Source: BD2-11 clade cluster bacterium bin43 (GTDB lineage: Bacteria > Gemmatimonadota > Gemmatimonadetes > Longimicrobiales > Gaopeijiaceae). From it: a stretch of DNA of 64,000 bases. Below, in pieces: positions 37,297 through 46,175 of the stretch. The stretch is from assembly GCA_002238605.1 (NCBI GenBank), contig MPMR01000001.1:248001-312000 (forward strand). Direction: 5' to 3'. Numbering within the stretch: the first letter of the stretch is position 1; each line of letters opens with the position of its first letter. The notes below the pieces were generated by a model. The model was not told the DNA's origin. It saw only the letters and a program-made list of their open reading frames with translations, and made no database searches. A program made the position numbers and the translations under genes.

Positions 37297-39130
37297 ATGA
37301 TGAACGGCACCCGCGTCGTGCGGGATCGCCAGGACGGCGGGCGGGTGCGCCGGCCAACCCTTGCCGCCCTCGCCGCTGTCACTTTCGCCGCCGGCGTCGG
37401 GTTGGTGTTGGCTGTCGCGGCGGGCCGGGTGGAGGGCGCGCGCGAGGCCGTGGCGGAAGCCGAGGCGCGCATGGCGGCCGCGCTGTGGGAGGAGGAGGGG
37501 GGCGGCGCCGATGCCGTGGCCGGGCTGCTCGGCGACCGGGCCTCGATTCTCGGCACGAACGCCGGAGGCGCCGGGCCGGGCGCATACGCCTACCAGGCCG
37601 GCGCGCTTGAGCCCGCCGCCTGGATCGCGGTCGCGCCCCGTGGCGCGGGCAGCGCCTCGACCGCCTTCCCCGCCACCGCCACCGCCATCGCGCTGGCGGG
37701 CCTGGCGCTCATCGCCGGCTGGGCCGGCGTCCGGCGCCACGCACCCGCGCACTCACGCTACCCGGCAGGCATCGCGCTCCTCTCCGTCGGCTGCATCGCG
37801 GTGACGGTGTTCGCCGCCGAACGGTGGGCGGATCGCGAACTCGGCGCGCTGAGCACCGCCAGGGTGGGCCAGGGCGCTCGCGCGGTCGAGCTCGTCCTGG
37901 CGACCGGCGCGGATCCCGCCCGTGCCGCCCGGGTCGCCCATCTCCCGTGGGTCGAGGACGGTGCGCTGGAGTCTCCTGACGATCAATGGACCATGCCGGC
38001 CGAAGTCGCGACAGCCATCGTCGCCTCGCTCGAACGGGGCGCGGGAGGCCTCGCGGCGTTGTCCCCCGATCTGCCTTCCGCGACGCCCGCCTTCACGCCC
38101 TACACGGTGGAGGCGGAGGGCGCCACCTGGCACGCCGCCCGGACCGCCGACATCCACCTCGCCTTCCTCGGATACGAGCGCACCGCCTCGCCCGCCCTCA
38201 CGCTGGCCGGCGGCGGCACGCTTGCCGCCCTGCTGGTGACGCTGGTCCTCCACCTCGTGCAGCTCTCGGCGCGCCCCCGCGCCCTGCGCCGAACCCTGGC
38301 GGCGTGGGGCCTCCTCGCGCCCGCCGCGGCCCTCATCCTCGCGTTCACGCTCGGGCCCCTCCTCTTCTCCCTGTGGATCTCGCTGCACGAATGGCGTCTC
38401 ATCGACCCGGCACCCCTCTTCCTCGGCTTCGACAACTATGCGGGGCTGCTCGTCGACGGCGAGTGGTGGTCGGCGATCGGGAACACGGCGCTGTTCACGC
38501 TGCATGTGCCCGCCGCGATGGCCGTCGCCCTCGCCCTGGCGCTCCTCACCCGGGGATCGCGCCGTGCGTTGCGCTGGGCCCGGCTCGCCCTCTTCCTGCC
38601 CGCCATCACCAGCGTGGCGGCGATCGCGGTCGTCTGGAAGTGGCTGCTGAGCGACCAGTACGGGCTGCTGAACCGGGTGCTGGAGCGCGCAGGGCTCGAG
38701 TCGGTCCCGTGGCTCAACTCGCCCGACACGGCGCTCGCGAGCCTCATGGTCATCGGCATCTGGATGGTCGTGGGCTACCAGATGGTGGGCTTCCAGGCGG
38801 GGCGACTGGTACGGCGCGGCCCGGGTCGACGGCGCGGGGCCGTGGCAGCGCTTCCGCCATATCACGCTGCCCGGCCTGCGCCACACCCTGTTCTTCGTGC
38901 TCGTTACGTCGATCATCGGATCCTTCCAGGTCTTCGGCCTCGTCTACGTGATGACCGAGGGCGGCCCGCTGGGGGCCACCGATGTCGCCGTCTACCACAT
39001 CTACCGGGAGGCGTGGGAGTTCCTGCAGTTCGGCAACGCGGCCGCGATGAGCTGGCTGCTGTTCGCCGTCGTGTTCGCCGCCACCTGGCTGCATTTCCGC
39101 TTCCTCGATACGCGCCGCGCCCATGGCTGA
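37297..39130 (+). pseudogene. MalF-like permease with long N-terminal domain, frameshifted
   Basis: A MalF-type binding-protein-dependent permease. Two ATGs (37297, 37300) begin the frame. The first about 330 residues form an extra domain with three hydrophobic segments (TLAALAAVTFAAGVGLVLAV, ATAIALAGLALIAGWAGV, IALLSVGCIAVTVFAAE) and extracytoplasmic loops; the canonical permease starts at LAAWGLLAPAAALILAFTL. The frame breaks at 38800-38810: FQAG in one frame is followed by DWYGAARVDGAGPWQRF in another, with the expected roughly six residues (LQxIPx) of the EAA loop missing, consistent with about 17 lost bases. The restored second frame runs to TGA at 39128-39130. It may be a real lesion or an assembly deletion. 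Confidence 0.75.
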
Positions 39131-39944
39131 CGGCACCGGCGCACCCCGGATCGCGCGCGGGCTGCTGCTCGCCGCGGCGTGCCTCGTCATGGCGTCGCCC
39201 TTCCTGTGGATGGGGCTGACGAGCCTCATGGGGCAGCTCGAGGTGTTCTCCGGCGGAGGCATCCTGCCGCGGGCGCCCCGGTGGGCCAACTACCCGGAGG
39301 CGCTGACGGTGCAGCCCTTCGGCCGGTACTTCCTGAACTCGCTGGTGTTCGCGACCGCGGTGGCGGCGGGCCAGGTCGCGACCTCGGCCACCGCGGGGTA
39401 CGCCTTCGCGCGCATCGACTTTCCAGGCCGGGATCGGCTCTTCATGCTCTTCCTGTCGACGATGATGGTTCCGGCGGTCGTCGTGCTCATCCCCCGCTTC
39501 CTCGTCATCGACGCCCTCGACTGGATCGACACCTACCAGGGGCTCATCTCCACCGAGCTCGTCTCGGTGTGGGGCATCTTCCTCATGCGACAGTATTTTC
39601 GGACCGTGCCCCGCGAACTGGAGGACGCCGCGCGCGTGGACGGCGCCGGGCATCTGCGCATCTTCTGGAGCGTCGCCCTGCCGCTCGCGAAGCCCGCCGT
39701 GGCCACGCTCGCGCTGTTCGCGTTCGTCGATGCCTGGAAGAACCTGCTGTGGCCGCTCCTCGTCACCCGGTCCATGGAAATGCGGGTGGTCGAGGTGGGG
39801 ATCGCCGCCTTCCATTCGACCTACGAGATCAACTGGCCCTACCAGATGGCGGCCGGGGTCGCCGCGGTTCTGCCCATCGCGCTCCTGTTCCTGTTCACGC
39901 AGCGGTACTTCGTGCGGGGGATCCAGTTGGAGGGGATCCGGTAG
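39123..39944 (+). CDS. sugar ABC transporter permease, MalG type
   Basis: A 273-residue permease with six helices. The EAA loop is intact (ELEDAARVDGAG then VALPLAKP). The N-terminus ARGLLLAAACLVMASPFLWM and the C-terminus VLPIALLFLFTQRYFVRGI are standard. It starts 8 nt inside the end of the MalF-like gene, indicating coupled translation, and is followed by the second glycosidase. Without a working MalF partner it would be inactive, so its integrity argues for a recent or artefactual break upstream. Confidence 0.93.
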   Translation: MADGTGAPRIARGLLLAAACLVMASPFLWMGLTSLMGQLEVFSGGGILPRAPRWANYPEALTVQPFGRYFLNSLVFATAVAAGQVATSATAGYAFARIDFPGRDRLFMLFLSTMMVPAVVVLIPRFLVIDALDWIDTYQGLISTELVSVWGIFLMRQYFRTVPRELEDAARVDGAGHLRIFWSVALPLAKPAVATLALFAFVDAWKNLLWPLLVTRSMEMRVVEVGIAAFHSTYEINWPYQMAAGVAAVLPIALLFLFTQRYFVRGIQLEGIR

Positions 39945-39950
39945 CGTGGC

Positions 39951-40008
39951 GCGCGTCGGGGCCTGAGATGATGCGCGTCGGGGCCTGAGATGATGCGCGT
40001 CGGGGCCT
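39951..40008 (+). repeat. 22-bp tandem repeat over the start of the second glycosidase
   Basis: Two full copies of a 22-bp unit (39951-39972, 39973-39994) plus a partial third (39995-40008). The unit contains GATGATGCGCGTCGGGGCCT. Each earlier copy offers an ATG or GTG followed by a short frame MMRVGA or VARVGA and an immediate TGA; only the last copy opens the long frame at 39990. Confidence 0.9.
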
Positions 40009-42089
40009 TCGAGGCGCGTCGATGGGCCGGCCTCGTGTTTGCAGCCGGACCCGGCGAGGGCATCGGCCTCCGCCTCGTGTTCACCACGCCGGACGGGCGA
40101 CGCCGCGAGTTGGAGGACTGGTACTGGATGGTCTCCCGCGTCGGCCCCCACGCGCCGGACGGCAGCTACGCCCGCATGGAGTTCGACCTCGCCGCCGAGC
40201 CGTCGCCGGCGTCCCGCCCCTCAGAGACCACGCTCGTTCTGGAGTGGTCGCGCCGTGAGGACGCCGTAGCGTTGCGGGCGGTGGCGCGCGCGCCGGGACG
40301 GATGGAGCTGGTGGGCGACAATCCGTGGGGATGGAAGGCAAGGTGGGAGGAAGCGTCCGGCGGCTGGCGCGCGGCCCCTGGAGGCGTGGAGATCGCCGCT
40401 GCGTTCGGGCCCCGGGCCGGAGATACGGTCGCCGCCGTGGTTGCCTGGAAGCCGGAGGAGGCGCCGTCTCGATCCGCCGCGGGGACCGCGGGCCGTGATC
40501 GCCTTCGTCGTGGTCCAGCCAATGCCAACCGGCCCGCCTCGGCCGCCCTGGCCCGCGCGCAGCGCCTGCTTCCCGGGCTGGACCGCTGGATCGACGACGC
40601 ACGGGCCGACTGGGACCGCCGCCGCCCACGTTCGTCGGGGGCCGCGGAGGGATTGGTCGAAGCGGTCGCGGACAGCCTGATGTGGACCGTCCTCCTGCAG
40701 CCGGATACGGGACGCCTGTACACGCCGGCCGGCCGCCGCTGGATCTTCCCGAAGCCGGGGAAGGGCGCACCGGGGGAAAGCCGATCGGGGGAGGGCTCAA
40801 CGGGCGACAGCGCGCCGGCCCCCGACGACTGGACGATCTTCGGGTGGGATTCCTTCTTCAACGCCCTCGCGCTCGCCACCGCTTCGGGCCGGCTGGCCTG
40901 GGACGCGCTCCTCGCCGGGCTCGCGTCGCGCTACCCGAACGGAAACGTGCCCAACTGGAGGAGCCGGCTGGCCGGAACGCCCGACCGCTCCCAGCCGCCT
41001 GTCGGATCGTTCGCGGCCTTGAAGCTGCATCTCGCGCACCCGGATGAGGACGCGCTGGCCGCCGCCTGGCCGGGGCTGCGCGCGTGGAGCGACTGGTGGG
41101 TGGCCGACAAGCGTGGACGCCCGCGCCGGGAAGGGCTCACGCCGGGACTGCTCGCGTGGGGCTCGGATTCGGCGCTGGTTCCGGGGCCCGAACAGCTGCC
41201 CGAGTGGGAAGTGGGCGCCAGCGGCCACCAGCGGGCGGCGTGGGAGTCCGGCCAGGACGACCTGCCGCTGTGGGAGGACGCGGAATGGGATCCCCGGCGG
41301 GAAGTCCTCGCCATGTCCGCCGTCGATCTGTGCAGCTACCGCGCCCTCGACCTCGAGTGCCTGTCCCGGATCTCCCGCATCCTGGGCGACCCGTCGGGCG
41401 CGCGACGGCTGGAGGCCGAGCGCCGCCGCCTCGTCGCGACGATGAACGAGGTGCTGTGGTGCGACGCCGCCGGGCTCTACCTGGACGAGCTGCCCGCAGG
41501 CCGGTCAACGCGCGTGGCGGCGTCGAACTTCCTTCCGCTGATTGCCGGCGTGCCGTCGGCCCGTCAGGCGCGGCGCATGGTCGGCGTGCTGCGCGATCCC
41601 GCGCGCTTCTGGGGAGAGTGGGTGCTCCCGACGATCCCGCGGGACGACTCCGCGTTCGACGACCAGCAGTATTGGCGCGGCTCCATCTGGCCGCCCATGA
41701 ACTACCTCGTGCTGCAGGGCCTGCGCCGCTACGGCTTCGACGAGGTGGCCAGCGAACTCGCGTGGAGGGGGGCGCTCATGTTCCTGGCCGACCGGCGCCG
41801 CACGGGTTTCTGCCGCGAGAACTTCGACGCGCGCAGCGGCCGGGGACGGGGCCATCGCTTCCAGAGCTGGGGGCCACTGTTCGCACTGGGCGCCATCGAG
41901 GAGTTCGTCGACGCCTGTCCCTGGCGCGGACTGCGCACGGGCTCCCGGCTGCCCGCGTTCGTCGCCCGCAACGGGGGACGCTTCGCCACAACAGACCCCG
42001 GGGGCGGAGACACCCAGGCTCCCACGTGGGCCCGCATCGATGGGCTCCGCTTGGCGGGTCGGGCGCGCTCGGTTCAGCTATCGCGATAG
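39990..42089 (+). CDS. six-hairpin glycosidase-like enzyme (second copy)
   Basis: A 699-residue protein of the (alpha/alpha)6 glycosidase clan (GH37/GH63-like, MGH1-like). Motifs are WTIFGWDSFFNALALA, PPVGSFAALKLH, EGLTPGLLAWGSDS and QQYWRGSIWPPMNYLVL, the last being the usual catalytic-base region. A low-complexity insert (PGKGAPGESRSGEGSTG) precedes the WTIFGWD motif. No signal peptide, so cytoplasmic. ATG 39990 is the third in a series of duplicated start regions and lies 45 nt after the malG-type stop. It closes the transport operon. Confidence 0.75.
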   Translation: MMRVGAFEARRWAGLVFAAGPGEGIGLRLVFTTPDGRRRELEDWYWMVSRVGPHAPDGSYARMEFDLAAEPSPASRPSETTLVLEWSRREDAVALRAVARAPGRMELVGDNPWGWKARWEEASGGWRAAPGGVEIAAAFGPRAGDTVAAVVAWKPEEAPSRSAAGTAGRDRLRRGPANANRPASAALARAQRLLPGLDRWIDDARADWDRRRPRSSGAAEGLVEAVADSLMWTVLLQPDTGRLYTPAGRRWIFPKPGKGAPGESRSGEGSTGDSAPAPDDWTIFGWDSFFNALALATASGRLAWDALLAGLASRYPNGNVPNWRSRLAGTPDRSQPPVGSFAALKLHLAHPDEDALAAAWPGLRAWSDWWVADKRGRPRREGLTPGLLAWGSDSALVPGPEQLPEWEVGASGHQRAAWESGQDDLPLWEDAEWDPRREVLAMSAVDLCSYRALDLECLSRISRILGDPSGARRLEAERRRLVATMNEVLWCDAAGLYLDELPAGRSTRVAASNFLPLIAGVPSARQARRMVGVLRDPARFWGEWVLPTIPRDDSAFDDQQYWRGSIWPPMNYLVLQGLRRYGFDEVASELAWRGALMFLADRRRTGFCRENFDARSGRGRGHRFQSWGPLFALGAIEEFVDACPWRGLRTGSRLPAFVARNGGRFATTDPGGGDTQAPTWARIDGLRLAGRARSVQLSR

Positions 42090-42091
42090 GT

Positions 42092-42112
42092 GCGCACCGT
42101 TATCCGGTGCGT
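42092..42112 (+). terminator. hairpin after the sugar operon
   Basis: Stem GCGCACC / GGTGCGT (one G-T pair) with a 7-nt loop starts 3 nt after the operon's last stop. No long T-run follows, so it is a weak terminator candidate. Confidence 0.35.
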
Positions 42113-42158
42113 AGCAGTGCTTTTCATGAACATAATCCCCCGAACGCACCGCTTTTCG

Positions 42159-42187
42159 TTGCGCACCCTGTGAGCCATGGTTACAAT
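42159..42187 (+). promoter_or_regulatory. promoter of RES/Xre module 2 (leaderless)
   Basis: TTGCGC (42159-42164), 17-bp spacer, TACAAT (42182-42187), then ATG at 42193 only 5 nt further. Transcription would begin at or next to the start codon. Confidence 0.5.
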
Positions 42188-42192
42188 CTCGC

Positions 42193-42567
42193 ATGAGCCA
42201 GCCAGCCACCGCCACCATGCCGACCCCCGACCGACGCACCGCCAGAGCCCTGAGTCATCTGAAGACGATCCGGGCCGGTGTGCGCTCCGACCGATCGATC
42301 GCGGCTGTCCTCGGGGTCTCGCATTCCCAGGTGTCACGCTGGAAACGGGGCCAGCGTCCCGACCGGGACAACGCCGACCGCCTCGCCGCGCTGGCCCTGG
42401 TGGTCGAGATGCTGCTCCGGTGGCTGGACGCGGACATCATCGAGGAGTGGCTCACCGGGGCGAACGCCCACCTCGACGGGGCTACCCCGTCGTACTTCAT
42501 CCAGCGAAGCCGACTCGCCGAGGTCGTCGGAGCGGTGGAAGCGATGAAGACCGGTGTCTTCGCCTGA
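42193..42567 (+). CDS. Xre-type antitoxin (module 2)
   Basis: A 124-residue HTH antitoxin. The DNA-binding helix-turn-helix is DRSIAAVLGVSHSQVSRWKRG (about 34-54); the C-terminal part (LDADIIEEWLTGANAHLDG...) is the MbcA/ParS-like toxin-binding region. It starts 5 nt after a TACAAT box. The RES toxin gene begins inside its last codons (14-nt overlap). Confidence 0.82.
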   Translation: MSQPATATMPTPDRRTARALSHLKTIRAGVRSDRSIAAVLGVSHSQVSRWKRGQRPDRDNADRLAALALVVEMLLRWLDADIIEEWLTGANAHLDGATPSYFIQRSRLAEVVGAVEAMKTGVFA

Positions 42568-43129
42568 GCGGTCGTTCTGGCGCGTCTTTCCCTGGGATCC
42601 GGACGTAAACGAGGGAAACCTGTTCTCGCCGTCCCATATCCCGCCGACCGCGGGTCGGGGGCGCTTCGATCTACCAGTGGCCTGTTCTCCCGTGCTCTAC
42701 GTGGCGGAATCACCGGAACACGCGATTGCGGAGGCCATTCAGCCATGGCGTAACCGGCCCCTGCGCCAACCTCACCTGGTTCGGGCCGGACGTCCCCTGG
42801 CGCTGGTCGGGGTGCAATTGGCGGCCGAGACGGCGTCGGAACTGGCCGACCTCTGTCAGCCGGACGTGCTCGGCCGACTTGGGTTGAGCGCGGACCGGGT
42901 GGCCTCACGTCATCGGCGGCGGACCCAGGCGATCGCGGCGTCGGTGTGGGACAGTGGCCACGCCGGCCTGCGATGGTGGTCCAGCTTCTGGGGGGACTGG
43001 CACGGGATCGTTCTCTTCACGGCCCGAATGAAGGGGAGCGTGCACTTCGGGAGCCCAGAGGTGCTGTCGGCGGAGAACCCGGCGCTTAAGGAAGCGGCCG
43101 GCGCGCTCGGTATGCCGGTGGCGATCTGA
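42554..43129 (+). CDS. RES-domain toxin (module 2)
   Basis: A 191-residue RES-family protein. SFWRVFPWDPDVNEGNLFSP, then PVLYVAESPEHAIAEAIQPW supply the conserved Arg, Tyr and Glu positions; WWSSFWGDWHGIVLF is typical of the C-terminal half. GTG 42554 overlaps the antitoxin gene by 14 nt, so translation is coupled. It is a different subgroup from the toxin at 30107 (longer, little shared sequence). Confidence 0.83.
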   Translation: MSSPERSFWRVFPWDPDVNEGNLFSPSHIPPTAGRGRFDLPVACSPVLYVAESPEHAIAEAIQPWRNRPLRQPHLVRAGRPLALVGVQLAAETASELADLCQPDVLGRLGLSADRVASRHRRRTQAIAASVWDSGHAGLRWWSSFWGDWHGIVLFTARMKGSVHFGSPEVLSAENPALKEAAGALGMPVAI

Positions 43130-43166
43130 GGGGATCCGCGTCACCAGGGTCGACCATGGTCACCGC

Positions 43167-43838
43167 TCAGCCCGCGCGCCAGCCGACCTCTGCTGCCCAC
43201 GCATCCCGGGCGCTGGCGTAGGCTGCGTAATCGGCCGGAGGCCGCTCTTCCTCGGCGGCCGCCCGGCCGCGGGCGTCGTCGAGTTGTTCTTCCAGCGACG
43301 GCAGGCCGACGGCACGTCGGCGTCCGGCAAGCTTCTGCGGATCTTCCACGTCACCCGGGCTCAGATTCCCGTCGGCGTCCCAGTCAAGCTGGGTGCCGTA
43401 GCGCTGGGGGCGCCCCTCGAAGAATCGGATCCGGTCCTCCAGCATGGCGGCGTGCGCAGGATCCGCCTTCCCTTCCCGCGCCGCCGTCGTGAGAAGCGGC
43501 AGGGCTCGACGGAGCAGGTCGGGCTCCGAAATCGCGTGTTGGAGGATCAGCCAGGCCGCCTCTGCTCCGTCACCACCGACCAGGTCGGTACCCGGCCATC
43601 CGACCGACTCGATGATGCGCCGAAGACGCTGGGCATTGCATTGGTGCACCCGAGCCATCCGAGGCTCATAGCCGGCGTTGAAGAGCGCGCCGGAAGCTGC
43701 GAGTTCGGCCCGCGTGGAGAGATCCAGCCGGGCCATGGTCAGGAGCGCGCGCCGCAGGGGCTCCGGCCGGCTCGACGCATTGGCCAGGATCTCGCACAGG
43801 GGATCCCCGGGCTTGCGACCGCCTGCGCTATCGGTCAT
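43167..43838 (-). CDS. DUF6624 domain protein
   Basis: A 223-residue protein of unknown function. ATG 43838 is preferred to the longer frame. DUF6624 landmarks are IIESVGWPGTDLVGGDGAEA then AAWLILQHA, MLEDRIRFFEGRPQRYGTQ and the ending RRAVGLPSLEEQL. No signal peptide in this start. Divergent from the toxin pair and 80 nt before the methyltransferase gene on the same strand. Confidence 0.75.
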   Translation of the reverse strand: MTDSAGGRKPGDPLCEILANASSRPEPLRRALLTMARLDLSTRAELAASGALFNAGYEPRMARVHQCNAQRLRRIIESVGWPGTDLVGGDGAEAAWLILQHAISEPDLLRRALPLLTTAAREGKADPAHAAMLEDRIRFFEGRPQRYGTQLDWDADGNLSPGDVEDPQKLAGRRRAVGLPSLEEQLDDARGRAAAEEERPPADYAAYASARDAWAAEVGWRAG

Positions 43839-43917
43839 CCGTCCCACCGCGTAGCGTCGCGGCCCGCCGCGCGGCCGGATGCGAGCTCTGTCGGGAAAAC
43901 ATCGATCGCACCGACCC

Positions 43918-44601
43918 TTACGACTTGCGTCCCACAAGAACAGCGATCGGCCCCTCGCTCCAGGCGATCCCGGCCGTGAAGCCCGCAGCCGCCATCGCAG
44001 CCAGCTCCAGCTCGATCGGCTGGTAGGTGTCTTCCTCCGCCCACTCCTCGAAATGCCGGTAGGCGCGTTCCTCGGGGATGCCCCGGGAGACCATGTGCGC
44101 GGCCCAGCATGCGTACCCGGCCTCCCGCCCCTCAGGGTCCGACGGCATCACGGCATCCGCGTTAACGAAGACGCCCCCGGGACGCAGAGATGCGTGGATG
44201 CGCCGGTAGAGGGCGCCCTTGTCCTCCATTTCAGGAATGTGATGGAGGGCGAGCGAGGCCGCGACCGCGTCGCACGCCGGCAATGGATCCAGAAACGACC
44301 GCTCGCGGAAGCGCGCGCGGCTGCCGAAGCTCTCCAGCCGGGCCCGCGCCTGGTCGAGCATCTCCGCGTCCACGTCGACAAGTTCGATGGTGCCGATGGC
44401 CTCGTGCCGGAGAATCGCCGCGGAAAGAGCGCCCGTGCCGGCCCCGAGATCGAGGACCAGGCCGGGGCGCACGGACGCGACCGCGCGCGCGGCGGCATCC
44501 AGCATCGCCTCGTACCCCGGAATGAAGCGGCGAATGATGTCGTCATACGCATCGACTTCGACGCGCAGGTGACGACGAACGGAGTGCGACATACGTGCCA
44601 T
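43918..44601 (-). CDS. class I SAM-dependent methyltransferase
   Basis: A 227-residue methyltransferase. Motif I is VLDLGAGTGALS, the acidic SAM-ribose residue is in IELVDVDAEML, and the post-II region is AASLALHHIPE, as in the UbiE/COQ5-like group. ATG 44601 is clear. Substrate not deducible. Confidence 0.85.
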   Translation of the reverse strand: MARMSHSVRRHLRVEVDAYDDIIRRFIPGYEAMLDAAARAVASVRPGLVLDLGAGTGALSAAILRHEAIGTIELVDVDAEMLDQARARLESFGSRARFRERSFLDPLPACDAVAASLALHHIPEMEDKGALYRRIHASLRPGGVFVNADAVMPSDPEGREAGYACWAAHMVSRGIPEERAYRHFEEWAEEDTYQPIELELAAMAAAGFTAGIAWSEGPIAVLVGRKS

Positions 44602-44788
44602 TGTTTTCTTGCGCCACCGACTTCGTCAATGCAAACGTACCACGTTCCGCATCGGTTGCCTCCGGAGACGTCCTTCCGGACAGCCCGTCCGGTCGACCGC
44701 CGTGCGATGGAACCGCTGCCAGGCCGGCGGAGGCGATGTCGGCGGGAGTCGGCAGGAGGCCGCAGCAGATTCTTCAAGTTGAGGCGAC

Positions 44789-45268
44789 ATGGCCGTCGTG
44801 AGCGCCGTTCCGTTCACCCTGAAACGCAGCTCCGACCTCTACACATCCGGCGGAGGATACGAATCCACCACCGAGACGGCGCAAGGGCTCGTGCGGCTGG
44901 AGGAGGACCGCCTGGTGATTCAGTGGCGTGTCGCCGTGCTGACGGAATCGATGGAAGGCAGCGGTTACGAGACGCGCGAAGCGATCGAGCCCGTGAAGGA
45001 GATCGTGATCCCGCTTTCCAAGGTGGCGGGCGCGTCCGTGCCGGAGCGGAAATGGTGGAGGCTGCGCGGTCCGAAGCTCACCATCACCGCTTCGGACCTC
45101 CTTGCCTTCGAGAAGATCGCCGGACCCCAGGGTCTCAAGCTCAAGCATCCCTCGAAGCTCGTACTGAGGATCAAGCGGGCCGACCGGCTGATCGCGCAGG
45201 AGTTTGCCGCCGAGTTGGCGCTTACGCTGACCCGGTTGTCGTTGCCATTGAGACACCCGCAAGGCTAG
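44789..45268 (+). CDS. conserved-looking hypothetical protein, PH-like fold possible
   Basis: A 159-residue protein without a recognised domain. It is beta-rich with a terminal helix (RLIAQEFAAELALTLTRL), compatible with a pleckstrin-homology-like fold. It starts after a 187-nt divergent gap from the methyltransferase gene and precedes the second methyltransferase by 68 nt. No signal peptide. Confidence 0.55.
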   Translation: MAVVSAVPFTLKRSSDLYTSGGGYESTTETAQGLVRLEEDRLVIQWRVAVLTESMEGSGYETREAIEPVKEIVIPLSKVAGASVPERKWWRLRGPKLTITASDLLAFEKIAGPQGLKLKHPSKLVLRIKRADRLIAQEFAAELALTLTRLSLPLRHPQG

Positions 45269-45336
45269 AGTTTGCCGCGCCGAACGATACCCTGGCGCTA
45301 CAAACCCGAAGCGAAGAAGACGGGAGGGATGAGACC

Positions 45337-46173
45337 ATGACCGTGGACATCAACGAAGTCGGCACGACCGCGTTCGTGATCGCCTGCTTCCGGGCGATGG
45401 AGAAGGAGAGGGCGCGGCCGCTTTTCGAGGATCCGTACGCCGAGTGGTTCGTCACGGACCAGGCGATGGGGATGGCTCGCCAGTTGGCCGGGGCGGTGCC
45501 CGAGTCGACCCACATGCTCCGCTTCCGCACGCGCTTCTTCAACCGCTTCGTGGAGCGGGGGATCGCCGAGGGCGCGCGCCAGGTCGTTTCGCTGGGGTCC
45601 GGGCTGGACATGCGCGCCCAGATCTTCGCGGCGCCGAGGGTGACCCACTACGAGGTGGACCAGGAGGCGGTGGTCCGCTACAAGGACGAGGTCCTGCGCG
45701 GACACGGCATTACGCCCTGTCCCGCGCTCCCCTTCAACTACCTGGAAGTCGACCTCCCGGAGAAGCTGGCGGAAGCCGGATTCGATCTGGACGCCCCGAC
45801 GGTGATCGTGTGGGAGGGCAACACCATGTATCTGCCCACGGAGACCATCTTCCCCTTCCTGAACAGCCTGTGCGCCCGGATGTCGTCCTTCCGCATCGCC
45901 TTCGACTACTTCGCCGCCGACCTGCAGGAGCGGGTTTTCGAGAGGGAAGAGGATCTCAAACGCATCGAGGCGGTGGAGCGCGCCATGGGGGCGTCGTTTC
46001 CGACCGGGTTCGAAGACCTGGCGGTGTTCGAGGCGGAGACGCCGCTGAAGGTGCTGGAGTCCGGACCCATCGGAGAGCTGGGCGAAGCGTACGGCACCGA
46101 CGACATCGCGGAGAACATGGCGGCGGACGAGGGGCTGAGCGTCTATCAATACGGCGTGCTGGGGACGCGGTAA
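45337..46173 (+). CDS. class I SAM methyltransferase of the PPM1/leucine carboxyl methyltransferase family
   Basis: A 278-residue protein. Landmarks are ARPLFEDPYAEWFV, VVSLGSGLDMRAQI (SAM motif), YEVDQEAVVRYKDEVL, and TVIVWEGNTMYLPTETI. ATG 45337 follows GGAGGG by 8 nt. The group is widespread in Actinobacteria and other environmental bacteria and often linked to small-molecule O-methylation; no substrate is implied here. It ends 2 nt before the YfiT-like gene. Confidence 0.87.
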   Translation: MTVDINEVGTTAFVIACFRAMEKERARPLFEDPYAEWFVTDQAMGMARQLAGAVPESTHMLRFRTRFFNRFVERGIAEGARQVVSLGSGLDMRAQIFAAPRVTHYEVDQEAVVRYKDEVLRGHGITPCPALPFNYLEVDLPEKLAEAGFDLDAPTVIVWEGNTMYLPTETIFPFLNSLCARMSSFRIAFDYFAADLQERVFEREEDLKRIEAVERAMGASFPTGFEDLAVFEAETPLKVLESGPIGELGEAYGTDDIAENMAADEGLSVYQYGVLGTR

Positions 46174-46175
46174 CG

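Noticed and set aside
42078-42089. CTATCGCGATAG palindrome at the end of the second glycosidase
   Set aside because: Twelve bases inside codons at the stop; likely chance in GC-rich coding sequence.
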